Shown one piece after another: positions 44,066 to 52,279 of a DNA stretch of 64,000 bases. The DNA comes from Acidobacteriota bacterium (GTDB lineage: Bacteria > Pseudomonadota > Alphaproteobacteria > Caulobacterales > Hyphomonadaceae): the NCBI GenBank assembly GCA_016712445.1, contig JADJRB010000001.1, forward strand, positions 1,674,001-1,738,000, given 5' to 3'. The position numbers and the translations under genes are program-made. The notes under the pieces were generated by a model. The model was not told where the DNA came from, did no database searches, and saw only the letters and a program-made list of their open reading frames with translations. Position 1 is the stretch's first letter. The number at the start of each line of letters is the position of its first letter.

Positions 44066-45196
44066 ATGACACCTCCCCGGCCACCCGCTCAGGACAGGCG
44101 CAAACCCATGCCCTCACGCTCTGCTGCCGCGAAGCTTCCCAAAGCCTATGAGGAAGACCTTCGCGCCAAGCCGCGGCCCGCGCCGATTCCGCCGGAGCAC
44201 TTCATCTCGCTCGAGAACGCGCAGCCAAGCCCGCTCATGCTGGGTGCCCAGAAAACCTGGAAGGGAATTGTCGGCCTGTTCCGGCTGGCCCTGATCGTTG
44301 CCGTCATCGGCGCCTATCCGGCCGCCGTCGTCCTCTCCAGCCATATCGATGACAGCCCGGTCGTCTTCCCGCCCAACGAAAGCTGGTCCGTGCCCGGCGT
44401 GGGTGTCGCTATCCACAAGGTCGCGCGCGAACTTGCCGGCGCCGGCTGGGCCTCGGACCGCGACAGCTGGCACCCGCAGGCCCGCCTCACCGCGCTGCCC
44501 GCCTGGCAGGAGGCCACCGCCGCAGGTCTCTCCGAACACGTCAAGCTCCTCTCCGAAGTCGCCGCCACCTCGGATGGTCCGGACGGAGACCTCGCCGCCG
44601 CCTCGCGCCTGCTGATGGCGGTGCCGGGCGAAGACATGCGCCCGCGCCTCACCGCCGCCGCCGAGGCTCTCAACCGGTTTGACACGCGCGCCTCGCGCGG
44701 CCTGGCTCTGCGCCCGGCGCCGGAAGAGACCCTGCCGCTCGAGATGGCCCTCTTCGCCACATGGGCCGAAACGGACCTCGCCGCCCTGTCGGACCGCATC
44801 AATGCCGAGCAGGATGCCTGGCTCGCCAGCAAGGAAGACATCGCCGCCTTCTACGCCGCCAAGGCCCGCGCCCATCTCGCGCATGAGCTGATCCTCGCCA
44901 GCAAGGCCCGCGCCTATGGCCTGACCGGAGATTCGCAGGTCGCCGCCCGCCTCGCCCGCGCCGAAGCCTCCTGGAAACGCGCCGCCGAACTGAAGCCCGT
45001 CTTCGTCTCGAACCAGGACGGATCGGCCGCCCTGTTGCCCAACCCCCTCGCCAGCATGGCCTTCTATCTCTACGAAGCCCACGAGGCGTCTGCTGGCCTG
45101 GCGGCCGTTCTGGCCCCGCCGGCCCCTGTGGTTGCGGAGACGGCAGAGGCCGCCCAGGCGGCAGATGCGGCAGCCGAAGAAGTCGCTGTCCCTTGA
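44066..45196 (+). CDS. DUF2333-like membrane-anchored protein
   Basis: A 376-residue protein. A basic, Pro-rich cytoplasmic segment (1-65) precedes one membrane helix (about 70-93), then a large helical periplasmic part containing AGWASDRDSWHPQARLTALPAWQ, which resembles DUF2333. The last 30 residues are low-complexity Ala/Glu. The function is unknown. ATG 44108 is an alternative start. It ends 47 nt before the NifU-like gene. Confidence 0.65.
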   Translation: MTPPRPPAQDRRKPMPSRSAAAKLPKAYEEDLRAKPRPAPIPPEHFISLENAQPSPLMLGAQKTWKGIVGLFRLALIVAVIGAYPAAVVLSSHIDDSPVVFPPNESWSVPGVGVAIHKVARELAGAGWASDRDSWHPQARLTALPAWQEATAAGLSEHVKLLSEVAATSDGPDGDLAAASRLLMAVPGEDMRPRLTAAAEALNRFDTRASRGLALRPAPEETLPLEMALFATWAETDLAALSDRINAEQDAWLASKEDIAAFYAAKARAHLAHELILASKARAYGLTGDSQVAARLARAEASWKRAAELKPVFVSNQDGSAALLPNPLASMAFYLYEAHEASAGLAAVLAPPAPVVAETAEAAQAADAAAEEVAVP

Positions 45197-45243
45197 ACTG
45201 ACGCGCCTTGTAGGCCATCTCTGGCCTCAGACAGCGAGGCGCC

Positions 45244-45816
45244 ATGTTCATCCAGACTGAAGCGACACCGAACCCCGATACCGTGAAATTCCTGCCCGGA
45301 TTGCCGGTCGCCGGCTTTCATGGGCCGTTCGACTACCCTGACGCCGCCAGCGCCCGCGCCAGCCTTCTGGCCCGCGCCCTGTTCCAGGTCGACGGCGTGG
45401 AGCGCGTCTTCCTCGGCGCCGACTTCGTCTCGATCAGCAAGGCCGCCGCGAAAGACTGGAAACACGTGAAGCCGATGGTGCTGGCCGCCATCATGGACCA
45501 TTACATGGCCGGCCTGCCCGTCGTTGACGAAAACGGCCTCGCCGCCAGCGATGATGAACCCGTCTACGAAGGCGAAACGGCCGAGATCGTTGCCGAGATC
45601 AAGGAACTGATCGAAACGCGCGTGCGCCCCGCCGTGGCGCAGGATGGCGGCGACATCACCTTCCGCAGCTTCGATGCCGCCACCGGCGTCGTCCATCTCA
45701 ACATGCGCGGCGCCTGCGCCGGGTGCCCGTCCTCCACGATGACGCTGAAATCCGGCATCGAGAACATGCTGCGCACCTATGTGCCGGAAGTCACCGCCGT
45801 CGAGGCCGTGCTCTAG
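45244..45816 (+). CDS. NifU-like Fe-S scaffold protein
   Basis: A 190-residue protein with an N-terminal Nfu domain (FIQTEATPNPDTVKFLPG) and a C-terminal NifU domain with the cluster-binding CxxC at Cys158 and Cys161 (CAGCPSS). This is the Nfu1/NfuA-type layout of alphaproteobacteria and mitochondria. It carries [4Fe-4S] clusters to target enzymes such as lipoyl synthase. It is followed by a nitroreductase after 55 nt. Confidence 0.95.
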   Translation: MFIQTEATPNPDTVKFLPGLPVAGFHGPFDYPDAASARASLLARALFQVDGVERVFLGADFVSISKAAAKDWKHVKPMVLAAIMDHYMAGLPVVDENGLAASDDEPVYEGETAEIVAEIKELIETRVRPAVAQDGGDITFRSFDAATGVVHLNMRGACAGCPSSTMTLKSGIENMLRTYVPEVTAVEAVL

Positions 45817-45871
45817 CGCGTTCCGTCCGTACCCGGATTACCCATTCTCCCTTCACAAGGACCTCCCGGCC

Positions 45872-46471
45872 ATGGCCCATCCCGTCAACGACCATGCCCT
45901 CGATGTCATCTTCCGCGATGCGCGCAGCCAGAACGGCTTTGTCGACAAGGACGTTCCCGAAATTCTCGTTCGCGCGGTCTATGACCTCACCAAGATGGGC
46001 CCGACGAGCGCCAACTGTTCGCCCGCCCGTTTCGTCTTCGTCCACTCGGCCGCCGGCAAGGAACGCCTTCTGCCCCTGATGAGCGCCGGCAACCGCGAGA
46101 AGACCGCCGCCGCCCCGTGGACCGTGATCATCGCGCACGATCTCGCCTTCCAGGAAAAAATCCCGAAACTCTTCCCCCACGCGCCCGGCGCGAAGGACTG
46201 GTTCAACAGCAACCGCGACGAGACAGCCTTCCGGAACGGCACGCTGCAAGGCGCCTACCTGATGATCGCGGCGCGCGCCATCGGCCTTGATTGCGGCCCG
46301 ATGAGCGGCTTCGACATGGCCGGTGTCAACCGCGAGTTCTTCGAGAACGAAGAAGGCGAGATGAAGCACTGGCGCGCCAACTTCATCTGCAACATCGGCT
46401 ATGGCGACAAGACCAAGATCTTCGACCGCAGCCCGCGCCTCGAGTTTGACGAGGCCTGCCGCATCCTCTAA
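45872..46471 (+). CDS. Nitroreductase, malonic semialdehyde reductase (RutE)-like
   Basis: A 199-residue FMN nitroreductase. MGPTSANCSPARFVFV and the C-terminal FICNIGYGDKTKIFDRSPRLEFDEA match the RutE/HadB subgroup; GLDCGPMSGFD is also typical. RutE reduces malonic semialdehyde in uracil breakdown, but no other rut gene is in the window, so a general nitro/quinone or semialdehyde reductase is safer. The start at 45872 is the first residue of similarity. Confidence 0.88.
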   Translation: MAHPVNDHALDVIFRDARSQNGFVDKDVPEILVRAVYDLTKMGPTSANCSPARFVFVHSAAGKERLLPLMSAGNREKTAAAPWTVIIAHDLAFQEKIPKLFPHAPGAKDWFNSNRDETAFRNGTLQGAYLMIAARAIGLDCGPMSGFDMAGVNREFFENEEGEMKHWRANFICNIGYGDKTKIFDRSPRLEFDEACRIL

Positions 46472-46480
46472 CCGCGAGCG

Positions 46481-47125
46481 ATGTTAGTCCTCGGCCTCAA
46501 CACTGCTTTCAGTACGATGGAAGCCGCCCTCGTGCAGGACGGCGAGATCCTCGCTGACCGCCGCGAGGCCATGCCGCGCGGACAGGAGCGCCGCCTGCCG
46601 GGCCTCGTCGCGGAGCTATGCGCCGAAGCAGGCGTCACGCTCGCCCAGCTGACCCGCATCGGCGTCGTCGCCGGCCCCGGCAGCTTCACCGGCTTGCGCA
46701 TCGGCGTGGCCTATGCGCGCGGCCTCGCCCTCGTCACCGGCGCCAAGGCTGTCGGCATCACCAGTCTCGAAGCGGCCATTCCGGCCGGTCTCGAAGGCGC
46801 CGCCCTCGGTTGCCTCGCCGCCCAGCGCCGCCCGCCGGACCAGACCTGGTGGGTGCAGGGCATCTCGGGCGGGGAGGGGATCGCCGACGTGATCGAAGTT
46901 CCGCTCACGGAGCTTCTCCCCATGCTCACCGGCTTCCACGCCCCCGTCTTCATGGACAGCCACGAAGCCCTTGGGGACCTCGCCGACAAACTCGACCTGC
47001 GCCCGATGCAGCCCAGCGCCGTCACCGCCGCAATCAAGGCCAGCCTCTTCGACCCGGACAAACACCCCCCAGCGCCGGTCTACGCCCGCGCGCCGGACGC
47101 GGCGCTGCCCCCTCCAAAAGCCTGA
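46481..47125 (+). CDS. tsaB: tRNA threonylcarbamoyladenosine biosynthesis protein TsaB
   Basis: A 214-residue TsaB with an ASKHA fold: LVLGLNTAFSTMEAALV, then GVVAGPGSFTGLRIGVAYARGLAL, the family signature. It is the non-catalytic partner of TsaD in making t6A37. rimI, its usual downstream neighbour, follows only after an opposite-strand Hsp70-like gene. The C-terminal 20 residues are Pro-rich. It ends near a short dispersed repeat (47150-47175). Confidence 0.95.
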   Translation: MLVLGLNTAFSTMEAALVQDGEILADRREAMPRGQERRLPGLVAELCAEAGVTLAQLTRIGVVAGPGSFTGLRIGVAYARGLALVTGAKAVGITSLEAAIPAGLEGAALGCLAAQRRPPDQTWWVQGISGGEGIADVIEVPLTELLPMLTGFHAPVFMDSHEALGDLADKLDLRPMQPSAVTAAIKASLFDPDKHPPAPVYARAPDAALPPPKA

Positions 47126-47149
47126 ATTCCGCTCGCCAAACAACACAGC

Positions 47150-47175
47150 TCATCCTGAGAGAAGTCGAAGGATGG
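47150..47175. repeat. Short CATCCT/AGGATG dispersed repeat
   Basis: CATCCTGAG followed by GAAGTCGAAGGATG forms a small imperfect palindrome whose arms CATCCT (47151-47156) and AGGATG (47169-47174) pair. The motif resembles a dispersed repeat common in intergenic DNA of alphaproteobacteria. It lies at the tsaB end of the convergent junction with the Hsp70-like gene. Confidence 0.6.
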
Positions 47176-47207
47176 GCCAACCTAAGCGAACGCGGCCCGA
47201 CCCCAAC

Positions 47208-48503
47208 TCATCCCCGCGCGAGCCACGGATCAATGTCATCCTGCTGCGCAATCAGCGCCAGACCATGCGCAATCGACACAAACTGGTCTCCGGTCTCGAT
47301 TTTTCCGTCGCTGAACCGCGCCTCGAAACTCTCGCGCAGCGTCGGCACATAGGAGGTTCCCCCGGTCAGGAACACGCGGTCGATGCCGGCTTCTTTCAGG
47401 TTCGCGCGCGCCAATGCTTCGTCTACGGAGGACTGGATCGCGCGCACATCATCCCCAATCCAGCCATCGAACTCGGCGCGCGTGATCGTGCGGTCGAGGT
47501 TCAGCCTGCCTGCCTCCAACAGGAACCGCCCGTCTGCGCCCTGCGACAGCTGCATCTTCACCTGCGCCACCGCCCGGTAGAGCAGGTAGCTCGCGTCCGC
47601 CTCCAGAAAGTCGATGAAGGCGCGGATCAGCCGCGGCGCGTTCGACACTGTCTCAAGTTTCACCAGATCCGCAAAATCCTTCGTGTGCCGCATGATCGAC
47701 AACTGGTTCCATTGCGCAAACCGCGTGTAGAACGACACCGGTACGGGAAGCGTCTTGTCGCCGCTTCGGAAGGTCGAGTCTTTGCCGAACAGCGGCGCCA
47801 CCACATGCTCGATGATCTTCTGGTCGAACGCATCGCCCGCAATGCCGATGCCAGCATGCGACAACGCCTCGGCGCGCAGCTTGCCGCCGCGCGGGTCAAA
47901 CCGGATGATCGAGAAGTCGCTCGTGCCACCGCCGAAATCCGCCACCAGGATGGTCGCGGGCGCGGTCAGGCGCTGCGCATAGAAGAAGGCCGCCGCCACC
48001 GGCTCGTAAACGTGATGGACCGTCTCGAAACCGAGCCGCTTCAGCGCCGTCTCGTAGCGCGTGCGCGCCAGCGCCTCGTCCGGCTGCGCGCCCGCAAACT
48101 GCACGGGGCGCCCCATCACGACCTGTTTGGGCCAACGCGCGCCCGCTCGTTCCGACAGGCGCCGCAGATAGGCCGCCAGCAGGTCTTCGAAATACCAGGC
48201 CTTGTTGTGGATCGTGGTCGACTGGAAGAAGGGGCTCGCTGCAAAGGTCTTGAACGACTGGATGAAGCGGCAATCCCCGCCGAGTTCGAGGAACTGGTCG
48301 ATGGCCCAAGGGCCGATCTCCATCATCGCGCGCCCGCTCGCCTCTTCGTCCTTCCAGAAGCACAGTACCGACCGGCAGGCCGAAAAACTTTCGCCGCCAT
48401 GGCTGAAGGTCATCGCCTCGGCGCTGCCATCCGGCCGCGCCAGCGAGGCAACACTGTTGGTCGTGCCGAAGTCGAGGCCGAGCGTGGAAGTGGCCTGGGT
48501 CAT
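47208..48503 (-). CDS. Hsp70 family protein, YegD-like
   Basis: A 431-residue Hsp70-type ATPase domain protein. LGLDFGTTNS binds phosphate 1, DFGGGTSDFSII is phosphate 2, and VFLTGGTSYVPTLRESF the adenosine motif. The substrate-binding domain of DnaK is missing, as in YegD. The role is unknown. It is encoded on the minus strand between tsaB and rimI, genes normally adjacent, so it looks like an insertion into that pair. Confidence 0.9.
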   Translation of the reverse strand: MTQATSTLGLDFGTTNSVASLARPDGSAEAMTFSHGGESFSACRSVLCFWKDEEASGRAMMEIGPWAIDQFLELGGDCRFIQSFKTFAASPFFQSTTIHNKAWYFEDLLAAYLRRLSERAGARWPKQVVMGRPVQFAGAQPDEALARTRYETALKRLGFETVHHVYEPVAAAFFYAQRLTAPATILVADFGGGTSDFSIIRFDPRGGKLRAEALSHAGIGIAGDAFDQKIIEHVVAPLFGKDSTFRSGDKTLPVPVSFYTRFAQWNQLSIMRHTKDFADLVKLETVSNAPRLIRAFIDFLEADASYLLYRAVAQVKMQLSQGADGRFLLEAGRLNLDRTITRAEFDGWIGDDVRAIQSSVDEALARANLKEAGIDRVFLTGGTSYVPTLRESFEARFSDGKIETGDQFVSIAHGLALIAQQDDIDPWLARG

Positions 48504-48592
48504 GTTGGGGACTTGTGCGGGAGGAAAGGGCAGGCGAACTAGCAGGCGCGCGGGGTGCGGATCAACCCCGCACCGACGCCTTTTGACTCCGG

Positions 48593-49054
48593 ATGCTGAT
48601 GACCCTCGCCCCGCGCGCCCTTGTTGAAAGCGATGCCGCCGCCGCCGCGGCGCTGCATGCTCAGGGCTTTCCGGACCCCTGGAGCGCGGCTTCCATCGCT
48701 TCGCAGATCATCGCCCCGAATGGGCTCGCCCTCGGCATCGAGGACGCGGGCGCCCTGATCGCCTTCGCCCTGTTCCAGTCCGCCGCCGGCGACACCGAAC
48801 TCCTCACCATTGCCACCGATCCCGCCCGGCGCGGCGCGGGCCATGGCCGCCGCCTCATCGAGGCCGCGCTCGCCCCGCTCACCGCCGCAGGCAATACGCG
48901 CCTCCTGCTCGAGGTCGCCGAAGACAACGCCCCCGCCCGCCACCTCTACGCCCGGCTCGCCTTCACCCTCGATGGCCGCCGCAAGGGCTATTACGCGGCT
49001 GGCCGCGCAGCCCCGGTCGATGCCCTGCTGATGTCGCGCTTCCTCTCCGGGTAG
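48593..49054 (+). CDS. rimI: Ribosomal-protein-alanine N-acetyltransferase RimI-like
   Basis: A 153-residue GNAT: LLTIATDPARRGAGHGRRLIEAAL binds acetyl-CoA and LLLEVAEDNAPARHLYARLAFTLDGRRKGYY is the RimI-type C-terminus. RimI acetylates the N-terminal alanine of ribosomal protein S18. The gene keeps its general linkage to tsaB and fur seen in alphaproteobacteria. ATG 48599 is an equally plausible start. Confidence 0.87.
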   Translation: MLMTLAPRALVESDAAAAAALHAQGFPDPWSAASIASQIIAPNGLALGIEDAGALIAFALFQSAAGDTELLTIATDPARRGAGHGRRLIEAALAPLTAAGNTRLLLEVAEDNAPARHLYARLAFTLDGRRKGYYAAGRAAPVDALLMSRFLSG

Positions 49055-49102
49055 CCGCGCGCGCAAGCCGGGCTATACTCTCCCGAAACGAGGGAGACCC
49101 AA

Positions 49103-49990
49103 ATGGCCGACACCGAGCAGAAAATCGAAATCCCGCAGGAAGTCTTCACGCTCTACGACGCCTATTGCCACGGCGACCTGTCGCGCCGCGCCTTCTTCTC
49201 CAAGCTCTCGACCTACGCCGTCGGCGGCCTCACCGTCTCGATGCTCGCTGCCTGCGTGATGCCGGACTATGGCCGCGCCCAGACCGCCGAAGGCGAGACC
49301 GACCTCATCGAGGAAACCGTCACCTACAAGTCTCCGAACGGGGCAGGGGAGATGTCCGGCTATCTCGTCCGCCCCGCAAAGGCCAAGGGCAAGCTCGCGG
49401 GCATCGTCGTCGTCCACGAGAACCGCGGCCTCAATCCGCACATCCGCGATGTCGTGCGCCGCGCCGCCAAGGCCGGCTATGTCGCCTTCGGCCCGGACGC
49501 GCTCTATCCCCTCGGCGGCTATCCCGGCAATGATGATGACGGCCGCGCCCTGCAGGCCCAGCGCAAGAATCCCGAGATGTTCGCGGACTTCATGGCCGCC
49601 GCCGAATTCCTGCGAGATCATCCGTACACGAATGGCAAGATTGCCTCTACCGGCTTCTGCTTCGGCGGCGCCATCACCAACCTGATGGCCGTCCACCAGC
49701 CCTGGCTGAAGGCCTCCGTGCCTTACTATGGCGGCTGGCCCACAGCCGAAGAGGCCGCGAAGGCTGAAGTGCCCCTGCAAATCCACCTCGCGGGCAACGA
49801 CACGCGGGTGAACGACGGCTGGCCGCCCTACAAGGCTGCGCTCGACGCCGCCGGCAAGACCTACGAGGTCCACATGTACGAGGGCGTCGAGCACGGCTTT
49901 CACAATGACACGACGCCCCGCTACAACCCCGAAGGCGCCGCTTTAGCGTGGGGCCGCACGCTCGATTTCTTCGCCAAGCATTTCGCCTGA
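49103..49990 (+). CDS. Dienelactone hydrolase family protein with Tat-like lipoprotein signal
   Basis: A 295-residue hydrolase. The N-terminus is unusual: about 25 cytoplasmic residues, then SRRAFF (Arg28-Arg29), a hydrophobic stretch and a lipobox LAAC at Cys51, suggesting Tat export as a lipoprotein. The catalytic domain has Cys186 as nucleophile in GFCFGG, Glu107 in HENRGL, and His in GVEHGFH. The Cys-type nucleophile is typical of dienelactone hydrolases; the substrate in the periplasm is unknown. Confidence 0.9.
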   Translation: MADTEQKIEIPQEVFTLYDAYCHGDLSRRAFFSKLSTYAVGGLTVSMLAACVMPDYGRAQTAEGETDLIEETVTYKSPNGAGEMSGYLVRPAKAKGKLAGIVVVHENRGLNPHIRDVVRRAAKAGYVAFGPDALYPLGGYPGNDDDGRALQAQRKNPEMFADFMAAAEFLRDHPYTNGKIASTGFCFGGAITNLMAVHQPWLKASVPYYGGWPTAEEAAKAEVPLQIHLAGNDTRVNDGWPPYKAALDAAGKTYEVHMYEGVEHGFHNDTTPRYNPEGAALAWGRTLDFFAKHFA

Positions 49991-50032
49991 TCCCCTCTGG
50001 ACAGGCGGGGGAATCTGGCAGATGTTCCCCAA

Positions 50033-50569
50033 ATGTTCGAGTCGGCCACCACCTTCGACACGCCCGCCGGACTCTGCGGCCTCGGCTGGACGGCGGCGGG
50101 CCTGACTCGCGTGCGCCCCTTCGCGGAAAGCCCCGCGAAGGCCGTGCAGCCCGGCGCCGCGCTTGTCCCCGAATCCGATGCGCCTGCCCACATCAAGGCG
50201 ACCATCGCCGCCCTGCGCGCCTTCCTCGGAGGCGAGGCCGTCCGCTTCGACGACGTCGGCCTCGATTTTGCCGGGATCTCGGATTTCGAGGCCGCCCTTT
50301 ACCGCGCCCTGCGCGACGTCCCCTGGGGCGAAACCGTCTCCTATGGCGACCTCGCCCGCCGCATTGGCGCGGACACCGGCGCCGCCCGCGCGGTCGGCAT
50401 GGCGATGGGCCGCAATCCCTGGCCCCTCATCGTGCCCTGCCACCGCGTGCTCACCTCAGACGGCAAGCTCGGCGGCTTCTCCGCGCCAGGCGGGCCGCGC
50501 ACCAAGACCGCGCTGCTCGCCCGCGAAGGCGTCCACCTCGATGGTGGCCAGCTGGCCCTCTTCGAATGA
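50033..50569 (+). CDS. ogt: Methylated-DNA--protein-cysteine methyltransferase
   Basis: A 178-residue Ogt/AGT. The acceptor Cys136 is in VPCHRVLTSDG, with the helix-turn-helix arginine finger region SYGDLARRIGADTGAARAVGMAMGRNP before it. It removes O6-alkyl groups from guanine in a suicide reaction. Its stop overlaps the start of a YcaQ-family glycosylase by 4 nt (ATGA), so two alkylation-repair proteins are co-translated. Confidence 0.95.
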   Translation: MFESATTFDTPAGLCGLGWTAAGLTRVRPFAESPAKAVQPGAALVPESDAPAHIKATIAALRAFLGGEAVRFDDVGLDFAGISDFEAALYRALRDVPWGETVSYGDLARRIGADTGAARAVGMAMGRNPWPLIVPCHRVLTSDGKLGGFSAPGGPRTKTALLAREGVHLDGGQLALFE

Positions 50570-51765
50570 CGGGCGCACCGCTGAAAATCCGCAACCGCGA
50601 TGCGCGGCGCCTCTGGCTTGATGCCCAGGGCCTCGCCGCCACGCCCACCGGCCCGCTCGATCTCGCCGCCACCATCCACAAGCTCGGTTTCGTGCAGCTC
50701 GACTCCATCCGCGTCGTCGCCCGCGCCCACGACCATATCCTCTGGAGCCGCAACCAGAACTACCGCGAGCCGATGCTCGTCAAACTCCTGAAAGACCAGC
50801 GCGCCGTCTTCGAACACTTCACGCACGACGCCTCGGTCATTCCGATCGAGTTCTATCCCAACTGGCGCCGCCAGTTCCGCCGCATGGAAGCGCGCGTGAA
50901 AGGCTGGGACTGGCACGCCGGCTATCACGGCCCTGAAGGCCGCGCCGAAATCCGCGAACGCATACGCGCCGAAGGCCCGCTCTCCTCGCACGCCTTCGAC
51001 ACCAAGGTCATCGGCAAGCGCGAGATGTGGCGCCGCCCGCCGCACAAGCTCTCGCTCGATTACATGTGGTATGCTGGCGAGCTCTCGACGTCCCACCGCG
51101 AGAACTTCACCAAGTTCTACGACCTCACCGAGCGCGTCATCCCGCACCCGCACCTGAAGGCGAAAGAGCCGCCGGATGCCAAACAGGTTGACTGGCTCTG
51201 CCGCGAAGCGATCCGCCGCCTCGCCTTTGGCACAGAGGGCGACATCCAGCGCTTCTGGGCTGCGGCCGACCTCGAAGAGGTGAAGGCCTGGACCGCCGCG
51301 CAGAAAGACCTCGTCCCCGTCGAGATCGAATCGGCCGACGGCGCCTGGTCGCGCGCGCTTGCCCCGGCCGATATCGAAGTCCGTCTCGACGCCGCCGAGG
51401 CGCCCACTTCACGCCTGCGCATCCTCAGCCCCTTCGATCCCGTCATCCGCGACCGCGCGCGCCTGAAGCGCCTGTTCGGCTTCGACTACCGCATCGAGAT
51501 CTTCGTGCCCGCCGAAAAGCGCATCTGGGGCTATTACGTGTTCCCGCTGTTGGAAGGCGACCGGATGATCGGCCGCCTCTGCGCGAAAGCGGACCGCGCC
51601 GCAGGCACACTCACCATCGACAAACTCTGGCTGGAGCCCGGCATCGCCTGGACGGGCCCGCGCGAAGCAAAGCTCGAGGCCGAGCTTGCCCGGTTCGCCC
51701 GGTTGGCGAATGTCACCGATATCGTCTGGATAGACGGCGCCAATATGGACATTCGGGGAAGGTGA
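50566..51765 (+). CDS. YcaQ/AlkX family DNA glycosylase
   Basis: A 399-residue winged-helix (HTH_42) protein. The N-terminal motif GFVQLDSIRVVARAHDHILWSR contains Q44-L45-D46, the Q-phi-D catalytic signature of AlkX/YcaQ glycosylases that unhook interstrand crosslinks and excise alkylated bases. RRLFGFDYRIEIFVPAEKRIWGYYVFPLL is the family C-terminal signature. The ATG overlaps the ogt stop by 4 nt. fur follows 16 nt later. Confidence 0.9.
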   Translation: MTGAPLKIRNRDARRLWLDAQGLAATPTGPLDLAATIHKLGFVQLDSIRVVARAHDHILWSRNQNYREPMLVKLLKDQRAVFEHFTHDASVIPIEFYPNWRRQFRRMEARVKGWDWHAGYHGPEGRAEIRERIRAEGPLSSHAFDTKVIGKREMWRRPPHKLSLDYMWYAGELSTSHRENFTKFYDLTERVIPHPHLKAKEPPDAKQVDWLCREAIRRLAFGTEGDIQRFWAAADLEEVKAWTAAQKDLVPVEIESADGAWSRALAPADIEVRLDAAEAPTSRLRILSPFDPVIRDRARLKRLFGFDYRIEIFVPAEKRIWGYYVFPLLEGDRMIGRLCAKADRAAGTLTIDKLWLEPGIAWTGPREAKLEAELARFARLANVTDIVWIDGANMDIRGR

Positions 51766-51781
51766 GGGCAAAACACCCGCC

Positions 51782-52195
51782 ATGGACCGTTTGGAAAAGC
51801 TCTGCATCGAAAAAGGCCTCCGCATGACGGAGCCGCGCCGCGTCATCGCGCGCGTCCTCTCCGTCGCCGATGACCATCCCGACGCCGAAGAACTGCACCG
51901 CCGCGCCAACTCGCTGGACGCCTCCATCTCGCTCGCCACGGTCTATCGCACCGTGAAGCTCTTCGAGGATGCCGGCATCATCCAGGCGCATGATTTCCGC
52001 GATGGCCGCGCGCGCTACGAGGAAGTTCCGGAAGAACACCACGATCACCTGATCAACGTGAAGACCGGCGACGTCGTCGAGTTCCACTCGGCCGAGATCG
52101 AGAAGCTGCAGGAAGAAATCGCCCGCAAACTCGGCTACCGCCTCGTCGATCACCGGCTCGAGCTTTACGGCATTCCCCTCAAGGATGGCGAGTAG
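51782..52195 (+). CDS. fur: Fur family transcriptional regulator
   Basis: A 137-residue Fur-type repressor. The winged helix contains MTEPRRVIARVL and ISLATVYRTVKLFEDAGII; metal ligands are supplied by EEHHDHLINVKTGDVVEFHSAEIE. The structural CxxC zinc motifs of gammaproteobacterial Fur are missing, as in many alphaproteobacterial Fur/Mur proteins, so iron or manganese sensing cannot be told apart. A strong hairpin terminator follows. Confidence 0.92.
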   Translation: MDRLEKLCIEKGLRMTEPRRVIARVLSVADDHPDAEELHRRANSLDASISLATVYRTVKLFEDAGIIQAHDFRDGRARYEEVPEEHHDHLINVKTGDVVEFHSAEIEKLQEEIARKLGYRLVDHRLELYGIPLKDGE

Positions 52196-52222
52196 CCCCG
52201 CCTTTTCCGTTGCCGGACATGA

Positions 52223-52257
52223 AAACGCCGCGCCAGGTTTCCCCCGGCGCGGCGTTT
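52223..52257. terminator. Perfect GC hairpin terminator after fur
   Basis: AAACGCCGCGCC (52223-52234), an 11-nt loop, then GGCGCGGCGTTT (52246-52257): a perfect 12-bp stem with A and T tracts on either side, so it can end transcription from both the fur side and the convergent sugar-dehydrogenase side. Confidence 0.85.
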
Positions 52258-52279
52258 CCGCATTCACAAGCGGCTCGGC

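Noticed and set aside
47126..47207. Transfer of the Hsp70-like gene by an insertion sequence
   Set aside because: No transposase, terminal repeats or target duplication is visible; only a short dispersed palindrome is present.
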